Notes under the pieces: generated by a model
Database searches by the model: none
The model's input: the letters and a program-made list of their open reading frames with translations, nothing else
Told to the model about the DNA's origin: nothing
DNA from: Pseudorhodoplanes sp049324435
GTDB taxonomy: Bacteria > Pseudomonadota > Alphaproteobacteria > Rhizobiales > Xanthobacteraceae
Reading direction: 5' to 3'
Assembly: GCA_049324435.1 (NCBI GenBank)
Contig: JBMOOQ010000009.1
Coordinates: forward strand, 1-64,000
DNA length: 64,000 nucleotides
Shown here: positions 8,495 to 17,127 of the stretch, one piece after another
Layout: every line of letters starts with the position of its first letter
Position numbering within the stretch: position 1 is the first letter of the stretch
Translations under genes and position numbers: made by a program

Positions 8495-9301
8495 TCAGGT
8501 GCCGACGCTCAACGGGGCGCCGAGCTTGCGCAACGCCGCGAGGACCGACAACGCGACGATCCGCCCGGTTTTCGGGTTTTCGGACGGAATGTTCTCGATC
8601 GACATGCGAAAGCGCGCAGAGTCCGCCTCAACTTCGATGTCGTGGCAGTTTCGCGTCACCGCTGGGTCCGCCCAGATATCGATCTGTGTGCGGTCGGGAC
8701 CGATACCGGCGAGCGAGAGCGCTGCCGCAACGTTCACGTTGGCTGGAAATCCGGCCGCAGCGTCACGCGCGCTGCCGGAAAACACGCGCTTGGCCTCGGT
8801 CAGCCCATCGACCGAGATGCCATGCTTTTCCAGGTAGGGCGCGCCCTTCAGCCCGGCTAGCGGCTTGCGCGTGGTCATGCGGACCGAGGTGATATTGCCC
8901 TCGGCTGCCGCCACAACAGCGTCGAGGCCGAGCAGAGCGCCGGTCGGCACAATGATCCGGCCCCCCTTCGCCTTGGCAAGATCCAGAAGGTGCGGACGTG
9001 GAAGCAGCGCGCCGCAGCTCAGCACGACGACCGATTTCCCGGCATCGAGCATCGGCCGGCAGATGTCCTCGATGATGGCCGCCGGTGCGCATTCGACGGC
9101 GATGTCGGCATAAGCGGGGAACTCGCTCAGCGGCACGATCGGGCAGGCGATCCGTTCCGCATCGAGAAAAGCCTGTGCCTTGGCGCGGTCGCCTGCGGCG
9201 GCACAGGCGAGCTTGAGCCCGGGGATGCCCGCACTGAGCTTGCGGGCCAGCATGCGGCCAATGGCTCCAAGTCCTGCTACGGCGACGCGAATTTCCGGCA
9301 T
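8495..9301 (-). CDS. L-aspartate dehydrogenase family protein
   Basis: 268 residues. An N-terminal Rossmann motif GLGAIGRML (about 10-18) binds NAD(P). The middle has the SCGALL and VPTGALLGLDA blocks, and the C-terminal catalytic domain has the conserved histidine in RNCHDIEVEAD. This matches the NadX/aspartate dehydrogenase family, which oxidises L-aspartate to iminoaspartate or oxaloacetate and can feed NAD synthesis. Related family members act on other amino or dicarboxylic acids, so substrate identity is inferred. The start ATG at 9301 is divergent from the TctC-type gene on the plus strand, and murI follows on the same strand. Confidence 0.85.
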   Translation of the reverse strand: MPEIRVAVAGLGAIGRMLARKLSAGIPGLKLACAAAGDRAKAQAFLDAERIACPIVPLSEFPAYADIAVECAPAAIIEDICRPMLDAGKSVVVLSCGALLPRPHLLDLAKAKGGRIIVPTGALLGLDAVVAAAEGNITSVRMTTRKPLAGLKGAPYLEKHGISVDGLTEAKRVFSGSARDAAAGFPANVNVAAALSLAGIGPDRTQIDIWADPAVTRNCHDIEVEADSARFRMSIENIPSENPKTGRIVALSVLAALRKLGAPLSVGT

Positions 9302-9424
9302 TGTGGCGGGGTTCTCCTGATGGCCCGTGGCGCTGTTTACGTGTGCGCCATCATGGCCACAAGGTCTGGCTTGACCCCGGCTGGGGCGGTGGGCAAGTCT
9401 GCCGGAAAGTCTAGGGAGGACTGG

Positions 9425-10402
9425 ATGCTGAAAAAGATGTTCCTCGCAGCCGTCGCTGCGGGTGTGGTCGCTGCATCGGGCATGGCCTCGGCGCAGGATT
9501 ATCCAAATCGCCCGGTCACTATGATCATTCCGTTCGCGGCCGGCGGTCCGACCGATGTGCTGGGCCGCGTTGTCGGGCAGCGGCTGAGTGAGGTTCTGGG
9601 CCAGCAGGTCGTGATCGAAAATGTCGGCGGTGCCGGCGGCCAGACCGGCTCACGCCGTGTCGCCGATGCCAAACCGGACGGGTACACCTTCGTGCTCGGC
9701 ACCGTAGGCACGCACGCTCAGGGCCAGACGCTCTACAAGAAGCCGCTCTACAATTCGGTGACGGATTTTACGCCGGTGGCGCTGCTGGCAGAGGTGCCGA
9801 TTGCCATCACCGCGCGCAAGGATCTGCCGGTCAAGGGGCTTAAGGAATTCATCGACTATGCCAAAAAGAACAAGGAGAAGATGACCTTCGGATCCGCGGG
9901 CGCGGGGTCGGCGACGCATCTGGGCTGCGTCGTCGCCAACATGGCGATGGGTACCGATATCACCCATGTGCCATATCGCGGCACCGGTCCGGCGATGCAG
10001 GATCTCCAGGGCGGACGCATCGACTTCCTGTGCGAGATTATCTCGACCGCCAAGCCGCATATCGACAGCGGCGCGGTGAACGCGATCGCGATCATGACCA
10101 AGGAACGCTCGCCCGCGCTGCCCAATCTGCCGACCGCCGCCGAACAGGGCGTGCCGATGGAGGCCTATACCTGGAATGCGATTTTCCTGCCGAAGGGAGC
10201 GCCGGATGCGGTGGTCAAGAAGCTTGCCGATGCGCTCAACCAGACGATGGATACGCCGGCGGTGAAGGAGCGGCTGGCGGGACTTGGGGCGATGGTGGTC
10301 GCTCCCGAGCGCCGTACGCCGGCCTATCTGGAGAAGTTCCTCAAGGAGGAAATCGCCAAGTGGCGCGAGCCGATCCTCAAGAGCGGCGCTCAGCAAGATT
10401 AA
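9425..10402 (+). CDS. Tripartite tricarboxylate transporter substrate-binding protein (Bug/TctC family)
   Basis: 325 residues. It has a signal peptide (to about SAQDYP), then the Bug-family blocks YPNRPVTMIIPFAAGGPTDV, GSRRVADAKPDGYT, TFGSAGAGSATHL and HVPYRGTGPAM. These are periplasmic binding proteins for carboxylates. The start ATG at 9425 has a strong AGGGAGGA ribosome-binding site. The frame is open upstream to 8990, but that part only mirrors the opposite-strand gene. No TctA or TctB membrane genes are adjacent, so this is an orphan binding protein, which is common in Bug families. A terminator follows at 10426. Confidence 0.94.
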   Translation: MLKKMFLAAVAAGVVAASGMASAQDYPNRPVTMIIPFAAGGPTDVLGRVVGQRLSEVLGQQVVIENVGGAGGQTGSRRVADAKPDGYTFVLGTVGTHAQGQTLYKKPLYNSVTDFTPVALLAEVPIAITARKDLPVKGLKEFIDYAKKNKEKMTFGSAGAGSATHLGCVVANMAMGTDITHVPYRGTGPAMQDLQGGRIDFLCEIISTAKPHIDSGAVNAIAIMTKERSPALPNLPTAAEQGVPMEAYTWNAIFLPKGAPDAVVKKLADALNQTMDTPAVKERLAGLGAMVVAPERRTPAYLEKFLKEEIAKWREPILKSGAQQD

Positions 10403-10425
10403 GCTTTGGTGTGAGGTTTTCCGGC

Positions 10426-10460
10426 GCGGCGGGCCTGCAAGGGTCCGCCGCTATTGTTTT
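10426..10460 (+). terminator. Terminator of the TctC-type gene
   Basis: A 10-bp GC-rich stem (GCGGCGGGCC with GGGTCCGCCGC around a TGCAA loop, 10426-10451) is followed by TATTGTTTT. It lies 24 nt after the stop codon of the binding-protein gene. Confidence 0.75.
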
Positions 10461-10554
10461 GGGGAGGCAAGTTCCGCTATGCCCGTCACTGCTCCCGGCG
10501 GTGCCCGGGCGGCCGTGTTGCCTTGGGTAAGGCAAGCAAGAAGGCGAGGGGATA

Positions 10555-10923
10555 ATGGGTTCGGGCCGCGTGCTCGTCGTTGAGGACGAAGTGCTGATCC
10601 GCATGCTTGCGGTCGACATGCTGCTCGATCTCGGGCGCGAGGCGGATGAGGCCGGGACCGCGGCGGAGGCGCTTGAATTGCTGCGGGCGCCGGGCGCAGC
10701 TTACGCGCTGGTGCTGCTGGATCTTGGCTTGCCGGACAAGCGTGGCGACGATCTCGTCCGCGAAATCCGGCAGACGCATGCGAGCCTTCCGTTGGTGGTC
10801 GCGAGCGGCGAGGATCAGACCGAGGTCACCGCACGGCTGAACGCGTTCGAGCCGATCTGCTTTCTTGGCAAGCCGTTCGATCTGGACGGACTGAAAATCG
10901 CAATCGAAAAAGTCGCGCCATAG
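10555..10923 (+). CDS. Single-domain response regulator (CheY-like receiver)
   Basis: 122 residues, a receiver domain only. The acidic pair is E10-D11, the phospho-acceptor is D56 in LLDLGLPD, the switch Ser is S84 in VVASG, and K106 lies in GKPF. No output domain is present, so it must act by protein-protein contact in a phosphorelay or chemotaxis-like pathway. No histidine kinase is adjacent in the window. It is preceded by a GAGGGGATA ribosome-binding region and stands alone between a terminator and a divergent small gene. Confidence 0.92.
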   Translation: MGSGRVLVVEDEVLIRMLAVDMLLDLGREADEAGTAAEALELLRAPGAAYALVLLDLGLPDKRGDDLVREIRQTHASLPLVVASGEDQTEVTARLNAFEPICFLGKPFDLDGLKIAIEKVAP

Positions 10924-10987
10924 AGCGACGTCGAGGCAACCCAATGCGCGTCAGCCGGTGCGGCAAAGCGCAAGGCGGCCTGCGCGC

Positions 10988-11104
10988 TCAGGCCGTGAGG
11001 ACCGCAACCACCAGCAGCGTGGCCGAGATGAGCGCCGACGCCACCAAGAGCGTCATCATCTGCGCGGCATGCTGATCGAAGAGCGGGCGCGATAGGGGCA
11101 ACAT
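10988..11104 (-). CDS. Possible 38-residue single-span membrane protein
   Basis: A short frame on the minus strand starts at an ATG (11104) with an AGGA-type ribosome-binding site 7-10 nt upstream and ends with TGA at 10988. It encodes a polar N-terminal ~15 residues, then a continuous hydrophobic stretch of about 21 residues (TLLVASALISATLLVVAVL) ending two residues before the stop. This reads as a small inner-membrane protein with one helix. I recognise no family, and support is limited to composition and ribosome-binding site. Confidence 0.4.
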   Translation of the reverse strand: MLPLSRPLFDQHAAQMMTLLVASALISATLLVVAVLTA

Positions 11105-11221
11105 CGCCAATCCTGACGGTGCATTCGACTGGCGCCATGAATCGCGATTCTCGCCCCGCAGGGCGAGTCATTTATCTGCGCGGTGGTGCTTGACTCTGCT
11201 CTGGCGACTCGGGCGCAGCAA

Positions 11222-12439
11222 TCAGCGCTGCGCGTTGTCCGCGACGGTGAAACCGAGTCCGCGCAGACCTTCTTTGGCACGCGCCGTCGCCTGACCGGAA
11301 ATCCGCAATTCCGGACGTCCCAGCCGGTTGGAGCGGATCGCGCTCGCAGCGGCGGTCATGGCGCGGCTCGTGCCCTCGGTCCAGGACAGCGCGTCCACTG
11401 GCCAGATTCCGACAACGGCCCCGTTTGCGGTCTGGTTGAAGGGAAACTCCGCTGCCGAAACAAAGCTCACGATCGATTTATTCCTCAAGTGATAGTCGGC
11501 GACCATCTCGGTGTAACGCCGGTTGAACACCGCCGCATCGCGCCGGTTGACGCTGACGGCGCGGCGCAGAAACCCGTCGCGGCCGGGCACCGGCACGGCT
11601 TCGAGCGAGGACACCATCGACGTCATGTCGAGCGGGGTGTAGTTGCGGTTCTGCAGCAGCGCATCCGCGGTGGCGCGGTCGAGCCCCATCGCCATCATCT
11701 TCTCGCGGTTCATGTCCATGAGTTGCGCGGCCGTCCGGTCCCGCAATGAATCCTTGACGCGGCCTGACGTGCCGGCATTGGAGATCACGATGCCGGCGGC
11801 GCCGGGAATAGCCATCATCGCGCCGGACACCACGAGACCGCCGGCCGCTGCCGCCTGCGACAGTTTCTGCAGCCGCGCTTGCAGCGGCGCGTAGTCGGTA
11901 TAGGGATCGACACCGAGCTTGGCGGCGAGCTCGCGCCGCTTCTGGTCGGCCCCAAATCCGCCGAATGCCTGGTCCTGCGACTTGCCGGCATTGTGAATGC
12001 CCGACCCGATCTGACCGATCTGGTTGCCGATACCCGCGAGCGTGTTGCCCAGCGCCTCGACTGGATTGACCAGCAGCTCGCCCGCAAACTTCACCGGCGC
12101 AAGTCCAGCCTGGGCGAGCGCGTTGTTGAACTCCGCCGATTCCGTCAGCTTGTCGAGCTCGGCCACCGCCGCAAGTTCGCGGATGCGAATCTGCATCATC
12201 GCGTCGCTGACCACGGTGAAGTCGCCGTAAGGCGAACGCACATTGTAGATGCGCAGGAAGCCGTCGCTGCGCACCGGATTCGAGATCGTATAGTTTGGGC
12301 CTGACGCCGCGATGCCGGGGATTTTTCCGGGGTTGAACGAGGCGGGACGTTCGATTTCCGCACTTGATGCGCCGGAAGCCGCCGCAATAAAGGCCGCCAA
12401 CACGGCCATGCCAAGAGACGGAAACACCCGCGTGCGCAT
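11222..12439 (-). CDS. Large secreted protein of unknown function
   Basis: 405 residues with a clear signal peptide (residues 1-27, ending SGASSA). The mature protein has the block GFLRIYNVRSPYGDFTVVSDAMMQIRIRELAAVAELDKL. The Gly/Ala-rich stretch AAAGGLVVSGAMMAIPGAAGIVI (about 198-220) resembles a membrane-interacting glycine-zipper segment. The C-terminal half is rich in R/N and ends GLGFTVADNAQR. No cysteines are visible in the mature part. It is likely to be exported and possibly membrane-associated. I do not recognise the family from sequence. No operon partner is apparent. Confidence 0.75.
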   Translation of the reverse strand: MRTRVFPSLGMAVLAAFIAAASGASSAEIERPASFNPGKIPGIAASGPNYTISNPVRSDGFLRIYNVRSPYGDFTVVSDAMMQIRIRELAAVAELDKLTESAEFNNALAQAGLAPVKFAGELLVNPVEALGNTLAGIGNQIGQIGSGIHNAGKSQDQAFGGFGADQKRRELAAKLGVDPYTDYAPLQARLQKLSQAAAAGGLVVSGAMMAIPGAAGIVISNAGTSGRVKDSLRDRTAAQLMDMNREKMMAMGLDRATADALLQNRNYTPLDMTSMVSSLEAVPVPGRDGFLRRAVSVNRRDAAVFNRRYTEMVADYHLRNKSIVSFVSAAEFPFNQTANGAVVGIWPVDALSWTEGTSRAMTAAASAIRSNRLGRPELRISGQATARAKEGLRGLGFTVADNAQR

Positions 12440-12518
12440 ACTCGACCCCCGTTACTGGTAACCGGTGGCCATTTGACCGCGAATGCGCCACGCCTGCAAG
12501 CGCCACACCTCTCGCATC

Positions 12519-13727
12519 TCAGCCAGCGGTGACGTTACCCACCGCCGACGCGATCTCGGCCTCCGACAATCCCGCTTCGCGCAGCACCTCGGCCGTATGG
12601 GCGCCGAGCACGGGAGGCAAGGTGCGCACCGCCGGCTGCGATCGCGACCATGTGCCAGGCACGTCGGTCATCCGCAACCGGCCTTCGGTCGGATGGTCGA
12701 CGAACCGGAAGAAGCCGGCATCCTTGAGATGCGGGTCTTCGAACAGGCCGGCAATGTCGTGCAGTGGTGCTGCCGGAATGTCGGCGGCCTCGAGCAATGC
12801 CAGCCATTCGGCTGTGGTTTTGGTTTTCAGGGTTTCGGCGACGAAGGCATAGACCTCGTCGATATTGTCGGCCCGTCCGCCATGGGTGGAGAAGCGGGGA
12901 TCCTGCAGCAGATCCTCGCGTGCGATCGCCTTGAAAAAATTCTTCCAGTGCGTGTCGGTATAGACCAGCGCGCAGACATAGCCGTCCTTGGTCGCGTAAG
13001 GTCTGCGATGCTTCGAGACGAGCCGCGGATAATAGTGCGGACCTTCCGGCGGATCGAAGGTGAGACCGGACAGGTGATCGCCAAGGAGATATTCGACGAA
13101 CACCTCGAACATCGGGATTTCGATCGCCTGGCCCTCCCCGGTGCGCTCGCGGTGAAACAGCGCGGCCGAGATCGCGTTGGCGAGATAGAGGCCGACGGTC
13201 CGGTCGGCAACTGCGTTCGGCATATAGCGCGGCTCGCCGCCCCAGGCATCGCGGGCGATCGCGGCAATGCCCGACAGGCCCTGAATGAGATCGTCATAAG
13301 CCGGCTTGCCGGCATAGCGGCCGCGGGAGCCAAAACCGGTCGCGCTGGCATAGACGATACGCGGATTGACGGCGCGGATGTCGTCGTAGCCGAGCCCCAG
13401 CCGCGCCATTGCAGCGGGGCGCACATTGGTGACCAACACATCGGCACTGACGGCAAGCTTGCGCAACGCATCGCGTGCCGGCTGCTGCTTGAGATCGAGT
13501 GCGATCGAGCGCTTGTTACGGTTGAGATTGAGATAGATGTGGCCCATGCCCTCGTTTCGCATCGGGCCGACATGGCGCATGATGTCGCCTGTGGGGGACT
13601 CGACCTTGATTACGTCGGCGCCGAAATCGGCAAGGATCTGCGTGGCGTAAGGTCCGAGAATCACGCTGGTCAGGTCAAGGATGCGGATGCCAGCGAGCGG
13701 GCCGGTGGCGGGAGCGCGGTCGGTCAT
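12519..13727 (-). CDS. CaiB/BaiF (family III) CoA-transferase
   Basis: About 402 residues. The N-terminal block PLAGIRILDLTSVILGPYA, FGADVIKVESPTGD with the catalytic Asp region, and NLNRNKRSIALDLK are hallmarks of class III CoA-transferases, as is the later YDDLIQGLSGIA. These enzymes move CoA between acyl-CoA donors and carboxylate acceptors through an aspartyl-CoA thioester. The substrate cannot be read from sequence. I prefer the ATG at 13727. An in-frame GTG at 13757 adds ten unconserved residues, and neither has a strong ribosome-binding site. It stands alone, without an adjacent acyl-CoA dehydrogenase. Confidence 0.92.
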   Translation of the reverse strand: MTDRAPATGPLAGIRILDLTSVILGPYATQILADFGADVIKVESPTGDIMRHVGPMRNEGMGHIYLNLNRNKRSIALDLKQQPARDALRKLAVSADVLVTNVRPAAMARLGLGYDDIRAVNPRIVYASATGFGSRGRYAGKPAYDDLIQGLSGIAAIARDAWGGEPRYMPNAVADRTVGLYLANAISAALFHRERTGEGQAIEIPMFEVFVEYLLGDHLSGLTFDPPEGPHYYPRLVSKHRRPYATKDGYVCALVYTDTHWKNFFKAIAREDLLQDPRFSTHGGRADNIDEVYAFVAETLKTKTTAEWLALLEAADIPAAPLHDIAGLFEDPHLKDAGFFRFVDHPTEGRLRMTDVPGTWSRSQPAVRTLPPVLGAHTAEVLREAGLSEAEIASAVGNVTAG

Positions 13728-13975
13728 GCGAAGAGCATTAGCGTGCGGGTTATGCACTCGGCAACTGCTGCAGGGTCAGACAGCCGCCGTTTCGCGCACC
13801 GGCGCGCCGTGAGTCTGCGGGACCTTCCGCCGCACGAAGCCAAATGGCAGCGGATGTGCGCCCGCAATGCCGGACGTTCCCGAAGTGCCGCATCTCCGTA
13901 ATGCTGCGGCAGACGGTGTCTCAGGTCTCCTTCGACAAAATCGGATGCGCGGTAACAGCCGTGTTCCAGGGTCGT

Positions 13976-14404
13976 TCAGAAGCCCGGATGGAAAATATCG
14001 TCGAAATTCGTGCCGCTCTCGTCGTTCATCTCGGTCTGCAGCTCGTTTTCGAGATTGATGCCGCCGGTATCGCGGCTGATATCGCCGACACCGGGCAGCC
14101 CTGAATTGCGCTGCGGCGTCACCATGTCGCGGTAGGTTCTCATCGCGGTCTCGTCGCCGACAAAGGCGCAGCGGCATTGCGGGTCCGCGTAAACATAGTA
14201 GCGCGCACCGTTCTTGCGATGCGGCACGAACTTGTATGGGGGGATGGAATTGAGCCGCGCCATCTTCTGCGGCGTATTGGCTTCCCGCATCTTGAAGCCG
14301 GCATCCTCCAGCTTCATGTCCTTGCCAAGCTGGGACTGCGCCGCAGCCGGGCCTGCGGCGAGGATTGTAATGGCCAGCCCAAACACAATCGAACGCACGG
14401 TCAT
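13976..14404 (-). CDS. Secreted protein of unknown function
   Basis: 142 residues. A signal peptide runs to about AAAQSQ. The mature region has MKLEDAGFKMREANTPQKMARL followed by a compact YYVYADPQCRCAFVGDE segment with two closely spaced cysteines. The pattern of residues declared as degraded by heading or temperature-type tags is absent. The acidic C-terminus contains NDESGTNFDDIF. Proteins with the same 'F.m.a.TP.k...L..lP..kfv....g...YvYADP..C.C.yvG' layout are common hypothetical periplasmic proteins in Rhizobiales. The start ATG at 14404 has a GGGAG ribosome-binding site. No function is assigned. Confidence 0.7.
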   Translation of the reverse strand: MTVRSIVFGLAITILAAGPAAAQSQLGKDMKLEDAGFKMREANTPQKMARLNSIPPYKFVPHRKNGARYYVYADPQCRCAFVGDETAMRTYRDMVTPQRNSGLPGVGDISRDTGGINLENELQTEMNDESGTNFDDIFHPGF

Positions 14405-14669
14405 CCGGCCTGCTCCCGTCATCGCGGCAATCCCTCAGCCGCCTGCGTATCGTAAGCCGGTCCAATCTGCGACTGAAATATCCAGGCAACTCCCCGGCAG
14501 AGGGGCGTCAAGGATGTCGCCCACGTGCTGCGCTGACCTGGCACGCGCAAGCTGTCTGGCATTCGGCTGCGAAATGGCCGGAGCGGCCTGCCGGGCGACC
14601 CGGCGCAGGCGACCGGACGTCGTGTCTCACCCGGGAACGGGCGGGCCGCGCAAACGTTGGAGCCGCGCC

Positions 14670-14873
14670 ATGACACGCCATACCATGCCACCGAAGAACG
14701 GGCGGCCGACCATGTTCGGGTTCCTGTGCGCGGGCTGCGGCCGCTGCCTGGAGGAATTGCCGGCCTGGCAGCTCGGCGCCGAGCGCTTTTATTGCAGCAT
14801 TTTCTGCCGCGAGGCGGACGAGCGCCTGGAGCGGCAGCCGTCCCGGGCCCGCCCGAAACCGCCGCCCCGGTGA
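14670..14873 (+). CDS. Small putative zinc-ribbon protein
   Basis: 67 residues. Two cysteine pairs, CAGC (with a third in GRC) and CSIFC about 18 residues apart, separated by a W/F-containing segment, suggest a small treble-clef or zinc-ribbon fold. The C-terminus is basic and proline-rich. The ATG at 14670 has a GGAG ribosome-binding site. The longer in-frame start at 14214 only mirrors the opposite gene. It lies between the divergent secreted-protein gene and tRNA-Gln. No family is recognised. Confidence 0.55.
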   Translation: MTRHTMPPKNGRPTMFGFLCAGCGRCLEELPAWQLGAERFYCSIFCREADERLERQPSRARPKPPPR

Positions 14874-14967
14874 CGCATCCGGAGCATTTGAAATGCCCGG
14901 CGGGTCCGTATATTTAGGGGCCGATTCAGGGTCCCGGGCGCGCCCGCTGCGTACCCCCTGCGGATCT

Positions 14968-15041
14968 TGGGGAATAGTTCAATGGTAGAACAGCGGACTC
15001 TGACTCCGTTAATCTAGGTTCGAATCCTAGTTCCCCAGCCA
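14968..15041 (+). tRNA. tRNA-Gln (anticodon CTG)
   Basis: A full cloverleaf can be folded: acceptor TGGGGAA pairs with TTCCCCA, the D-arm region contains AATGGTAGAAC, and the anticodon stem GCGGA/TCCGT holds the loop CTCTGAC (anticodon CTG, reading CAG). The T-arm CTAGG/CCTAG holds TTCGAAT, the discriminator is G, and CCA is encoded (15039-15041). The 3' end is the target of the adjacent integrated element: the opposite-strand recombinase gene terminates at 15027, inside this tRNA. Confidence 0.97.
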
Positions 15042-16601
15042 AATCTCAGTTTTGACCGTTTTCGCGGTCTCACCGGCTGCGCCGCGCGCCGCGGTCAGGG
15101 TGGTTTCCGCCAACAGATCAAACGGTTGCCGGAAAGTCGCGACTACTTCGCCGCCCTGCCAGGTGCAGTTCGATAGCAAGAAATTGAGTAAGCGGCGTTT
15201 TTCACGCGGTCGCTGCTTCGCGAACAGTCTTTGCGCGTTCCGGGCGAGTTCGAGAAGCTGGACGCCTTCGTCCATGTAGGACTGCTCGGCGCTTTGGTGG
15301 CGTTCAATGTCATTGAGGCAACGGCTTTGCTCCTCGCGCCATTGCCGGGCCATGCGGTCGAAGAAGTCGTCACCGATCTTGCCGTCGAGCTTGTCGATAT
15401 ACATGCCATCGATGCGGGCTTGCAGGCGCTTGTGCTCGGCCTTGAGCCGCTCGATCGCCTCCTCGTGCTCGCGGCGCTCGTCGGCGTGGCTCGCGTGCAA
15501 TGCCTCTCGCACCCATTCCAGCACCTCGTCGTCGAACCGCAGCCGCCCGAGCAATTCTGTGAACTGCGCTTCGAGCGCTTCCTCGCGCACATGCTTGCGG
15601 CGGCAGGAGGCCGGGTTGCCCTGGCACTTATCGGCATAGCCGGTGCAATGGTAATAGACGTAGCGCTGCTTCTTGATCTCGCCGACCACGGCGCAGCCGC
15701 AGGCATGGCACGCGATGAGGCCCGAGAAGGCGAAATCGTGTCGGCCGCGCTTGGCCTTCTTGGCGAAGCGGCCGTCGAGCACGCCCTGCACGCGCTCCCA
15801 TAATTCCACCGGCACCAGCGCCTCGTGCTTGCCCTGAATGAGCTTGCCGTTCCATTCGAACCAGCCCGTATAGAGCCGGTTGCGCAGGATGGTGTGAACC
15901 GTGCTCACCGGCACCTTGGCGCCACTCTTGGGATAGGTGAGGCCCTCCGCGTGCGCCTTGCGGGCCGCTTCCTTCAGCGAAATGTCGCCGCGGGCATACC
16001 ACTCGAACAGCTTGGAGATGAGCGGCGCGATCGCGGGATCGGTGGCGATGACTTTCTTGCCGTCCGGTCCGGTGATGTTGCGATAGCCGAGCGGGCATTT
16101 GGTCGGCCAGATGCCCTGTTCGGCTTTCTCTTGCATGCCCTTGCGCGCTTCCTCGGACAGATTGTCGATGTAGTTCTTCGCCATCAGCACCTTGATGCCG
16201 TGCATGAACTTTTCCGACGAGCGCGACTCGCGCGACAGCACCACGCCTTCCTTGGGGAAGTGCAGTTCCACGTCGAGTTCGTCCACCGTCACCCAATCCT
16301 TGAGATTCCGGTAAAGCCGGTCGGTCTTCTCGACCAGCATCACGCGAACGGACGGATGCGCCTTGAGATACGCGACCATTTCGCCAAAGGCGGCGCGGCC
16401 GGTCTGCTTGGCGGTTTCAACGTCGATATATTCCTGCGCCACCGCGAAACCGTTGGCCGCCGCGTATTCCTTGAGCAGCTTCAATTGCGCCGGGATCGAG
16501 AAGCCCTCCTTCTCCTGCTCCTTCGAGGAGACGCGGGCATAGATCACCGCCTGCTTGCGGGCGGGATCGGCAGCGGGTGCAGCTTTGGGCGTTCTTTTCA
16601 T
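15027..16601 (-). CDS. Large serine recombinase (integrase of the island)
   Basis: 524 residues. The N-terminal resolvase domain (about 15-160) has the nucleophile S25 in YARVSSKEQ and the VEKTDRLYRN block with the conserved Arg. A recombinase domain follows (about 180-290, GYRN, NRLYTGWFEWNG), then a zinc ribbon (about 310-350, CHACGC ... YHCTGYADKCQG) and a C-terminal coiled coil rich in E/R. Such enzymes integrate and excise elements between short att sites. The gene ends inside tRNA-Gln, whose 3' end encodes the last residues WLGN and the TAG stop. No Shine-Dalgarno precedes the ATG at 16601. Instead, a -10-like box ends 7 nt upstream, so the mRNA may be leaderless. Confidence 0.93.
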   Translation of the reverse strand: MKRTPKAAPAADPARKQAVIYARVSSKEQEKEGFSIPAQLKLLKEYAAANGFAVAQEYIDVETAKQTGRAAFGEMVAYLKAHPSVRVMLVEKTDRLYRNLKDWVTVDELDVELHFPKEGVVLSRESRSSEKFMHGIKVLMAKNYIDNLSEEARKGMQEKAEQGIWPTKCPLGYRNITGPDGKKVIATDPAIAPLISKLFEWYARGDISLKEAARKAHAEGLTYPKSGAKVPVSTVHTILRNRLYTGWFEWNGKLIQGKHEALVPVELWERVQGVLDGRFAKKAKRGRHDFAFSGLIACHACGCAVVGEIKKQRYVYYHCTGYADKCQGNPASCRRKHVREEALEAQFTELLGRLRFDDEVLEWVREALHASHADERREHEEAIERLKAEHKRLQARIDGMYIDKLDGKIGDDFFDRMARQWREEQSRCLNDIERHQSAEQSYMDEGVQLLELARNAQRLFAKQRPREKRRLLNFLLSNCTWQGGEVVATFRQPFDLLAETTLTAARGAAGETAKTVKTEIWLGN

Positions 16602-16603
16602 GT

Positions 16604-16637
16604 TGTTTAGTGTAATCTAAACATGATCGGATCGCAA
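16604..16637 (-). promoter_or_regulatory. Recombinase promoter overlapped by an inverted-repeat operator
   Basis: On the minus strand, TTGCGA (-35, 16637-16632) and TACACT (-10, 16614-16609) are 17 nt apart, and the ATG begins only 7 nt after the -10. This suggests leaderless transcription. A 20-bp perfect dyad (TGTTTAG - 6 nt - CTAAACA, 16604-16623) covers the -10. The sequence TTACAC-TAAACA also occurs in the XRE promoter at the other end of the island. Confidence 0.6.
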
Positions 16638-16748
16638 GCTGGCTTTTCCTCAAGATGCCAAAGGTGAAGATCGAGGCCGCTATTGTGGTAGGAGCATAGC
16701 CGCCCATCGTCCGGCACAAAACACATAACCTTTGATGGAGGCCGGCTG

Positions 16749-17111
16749 TTGAAAGTGCTGATCTGCGGTGGGCGGGATTTCACCGATGCCAGGTTCATTC
16801 ATGCCGAACTGGACCGGCTCCATGCCCAATACCGATTTGACACCGTGATCGAGGGAGACGCGCGCGGCGTCGATCGGATCGCCGGCGAGTGGGCGCGTAT
16901 GGCGGGCGTCCGCTTGATCGAGTTTCCTGCCAAGTGGAAAGAAGAAGGGCGGCACGCGGCGCTGATTCGCAATGAACGGATGCTGCGCGAGGGAAAGCCC
17001 GATCTTGTTATCGCCTTTCCGGGCGGGAGCGGCACCTCGCATACATGTTGGCAAGCGGAGAAGCTCGGAATCCTGGTGGTTAGGGTCTCGCCGCGTCCTT
17101 CGGACGTTTGA
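16749..17111 (+). CDS. DUF2493 / SLOG (YspA-like) family protein
   Basis: 120 residues. The nucleotide-binding SLOG pattern is visible: KVLICGGRDFTD at the N-terminus, EGDARGVDRIAGEWA, RNERMLREGKPDLVIAFPGG and a following GT. These are Rossmann-like proteins related to DprA/lysine decarboxylase folds, thought to bind nucleotides or nucleic acids, and they are frequent on phages and islands. The exact role is unknown. The start is TTG at 16749, justified by an ATGGAGG ribosome-binding site 8 nt upstream and by the absence of an alternative ATG before ICGGRDF. It diverges from the recombinase and converges on the restriction operon. Confidence 0.85.
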   Translation: MKVLICGGRDFTDARFIHAELDRLHAQYRFDTVIEGDARGVDRIAGEWARMAGVRLIEFPAKWKEEGRHAALIRNERMLREGKPDLVIAFPGGSGTSHTCWQAEKLGILVVRVSPRPSDV

Positions 17112-17127
17112 AAACAATCAAAGGAAA

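Noticed and set aside
12483..13901. A 472-codon plus-strand frame opposite the CoA-transferase gene
   Set aside because: It is antisense to a gene with clear CaiB/BaiF motifs, and the product has no recognisable domain.
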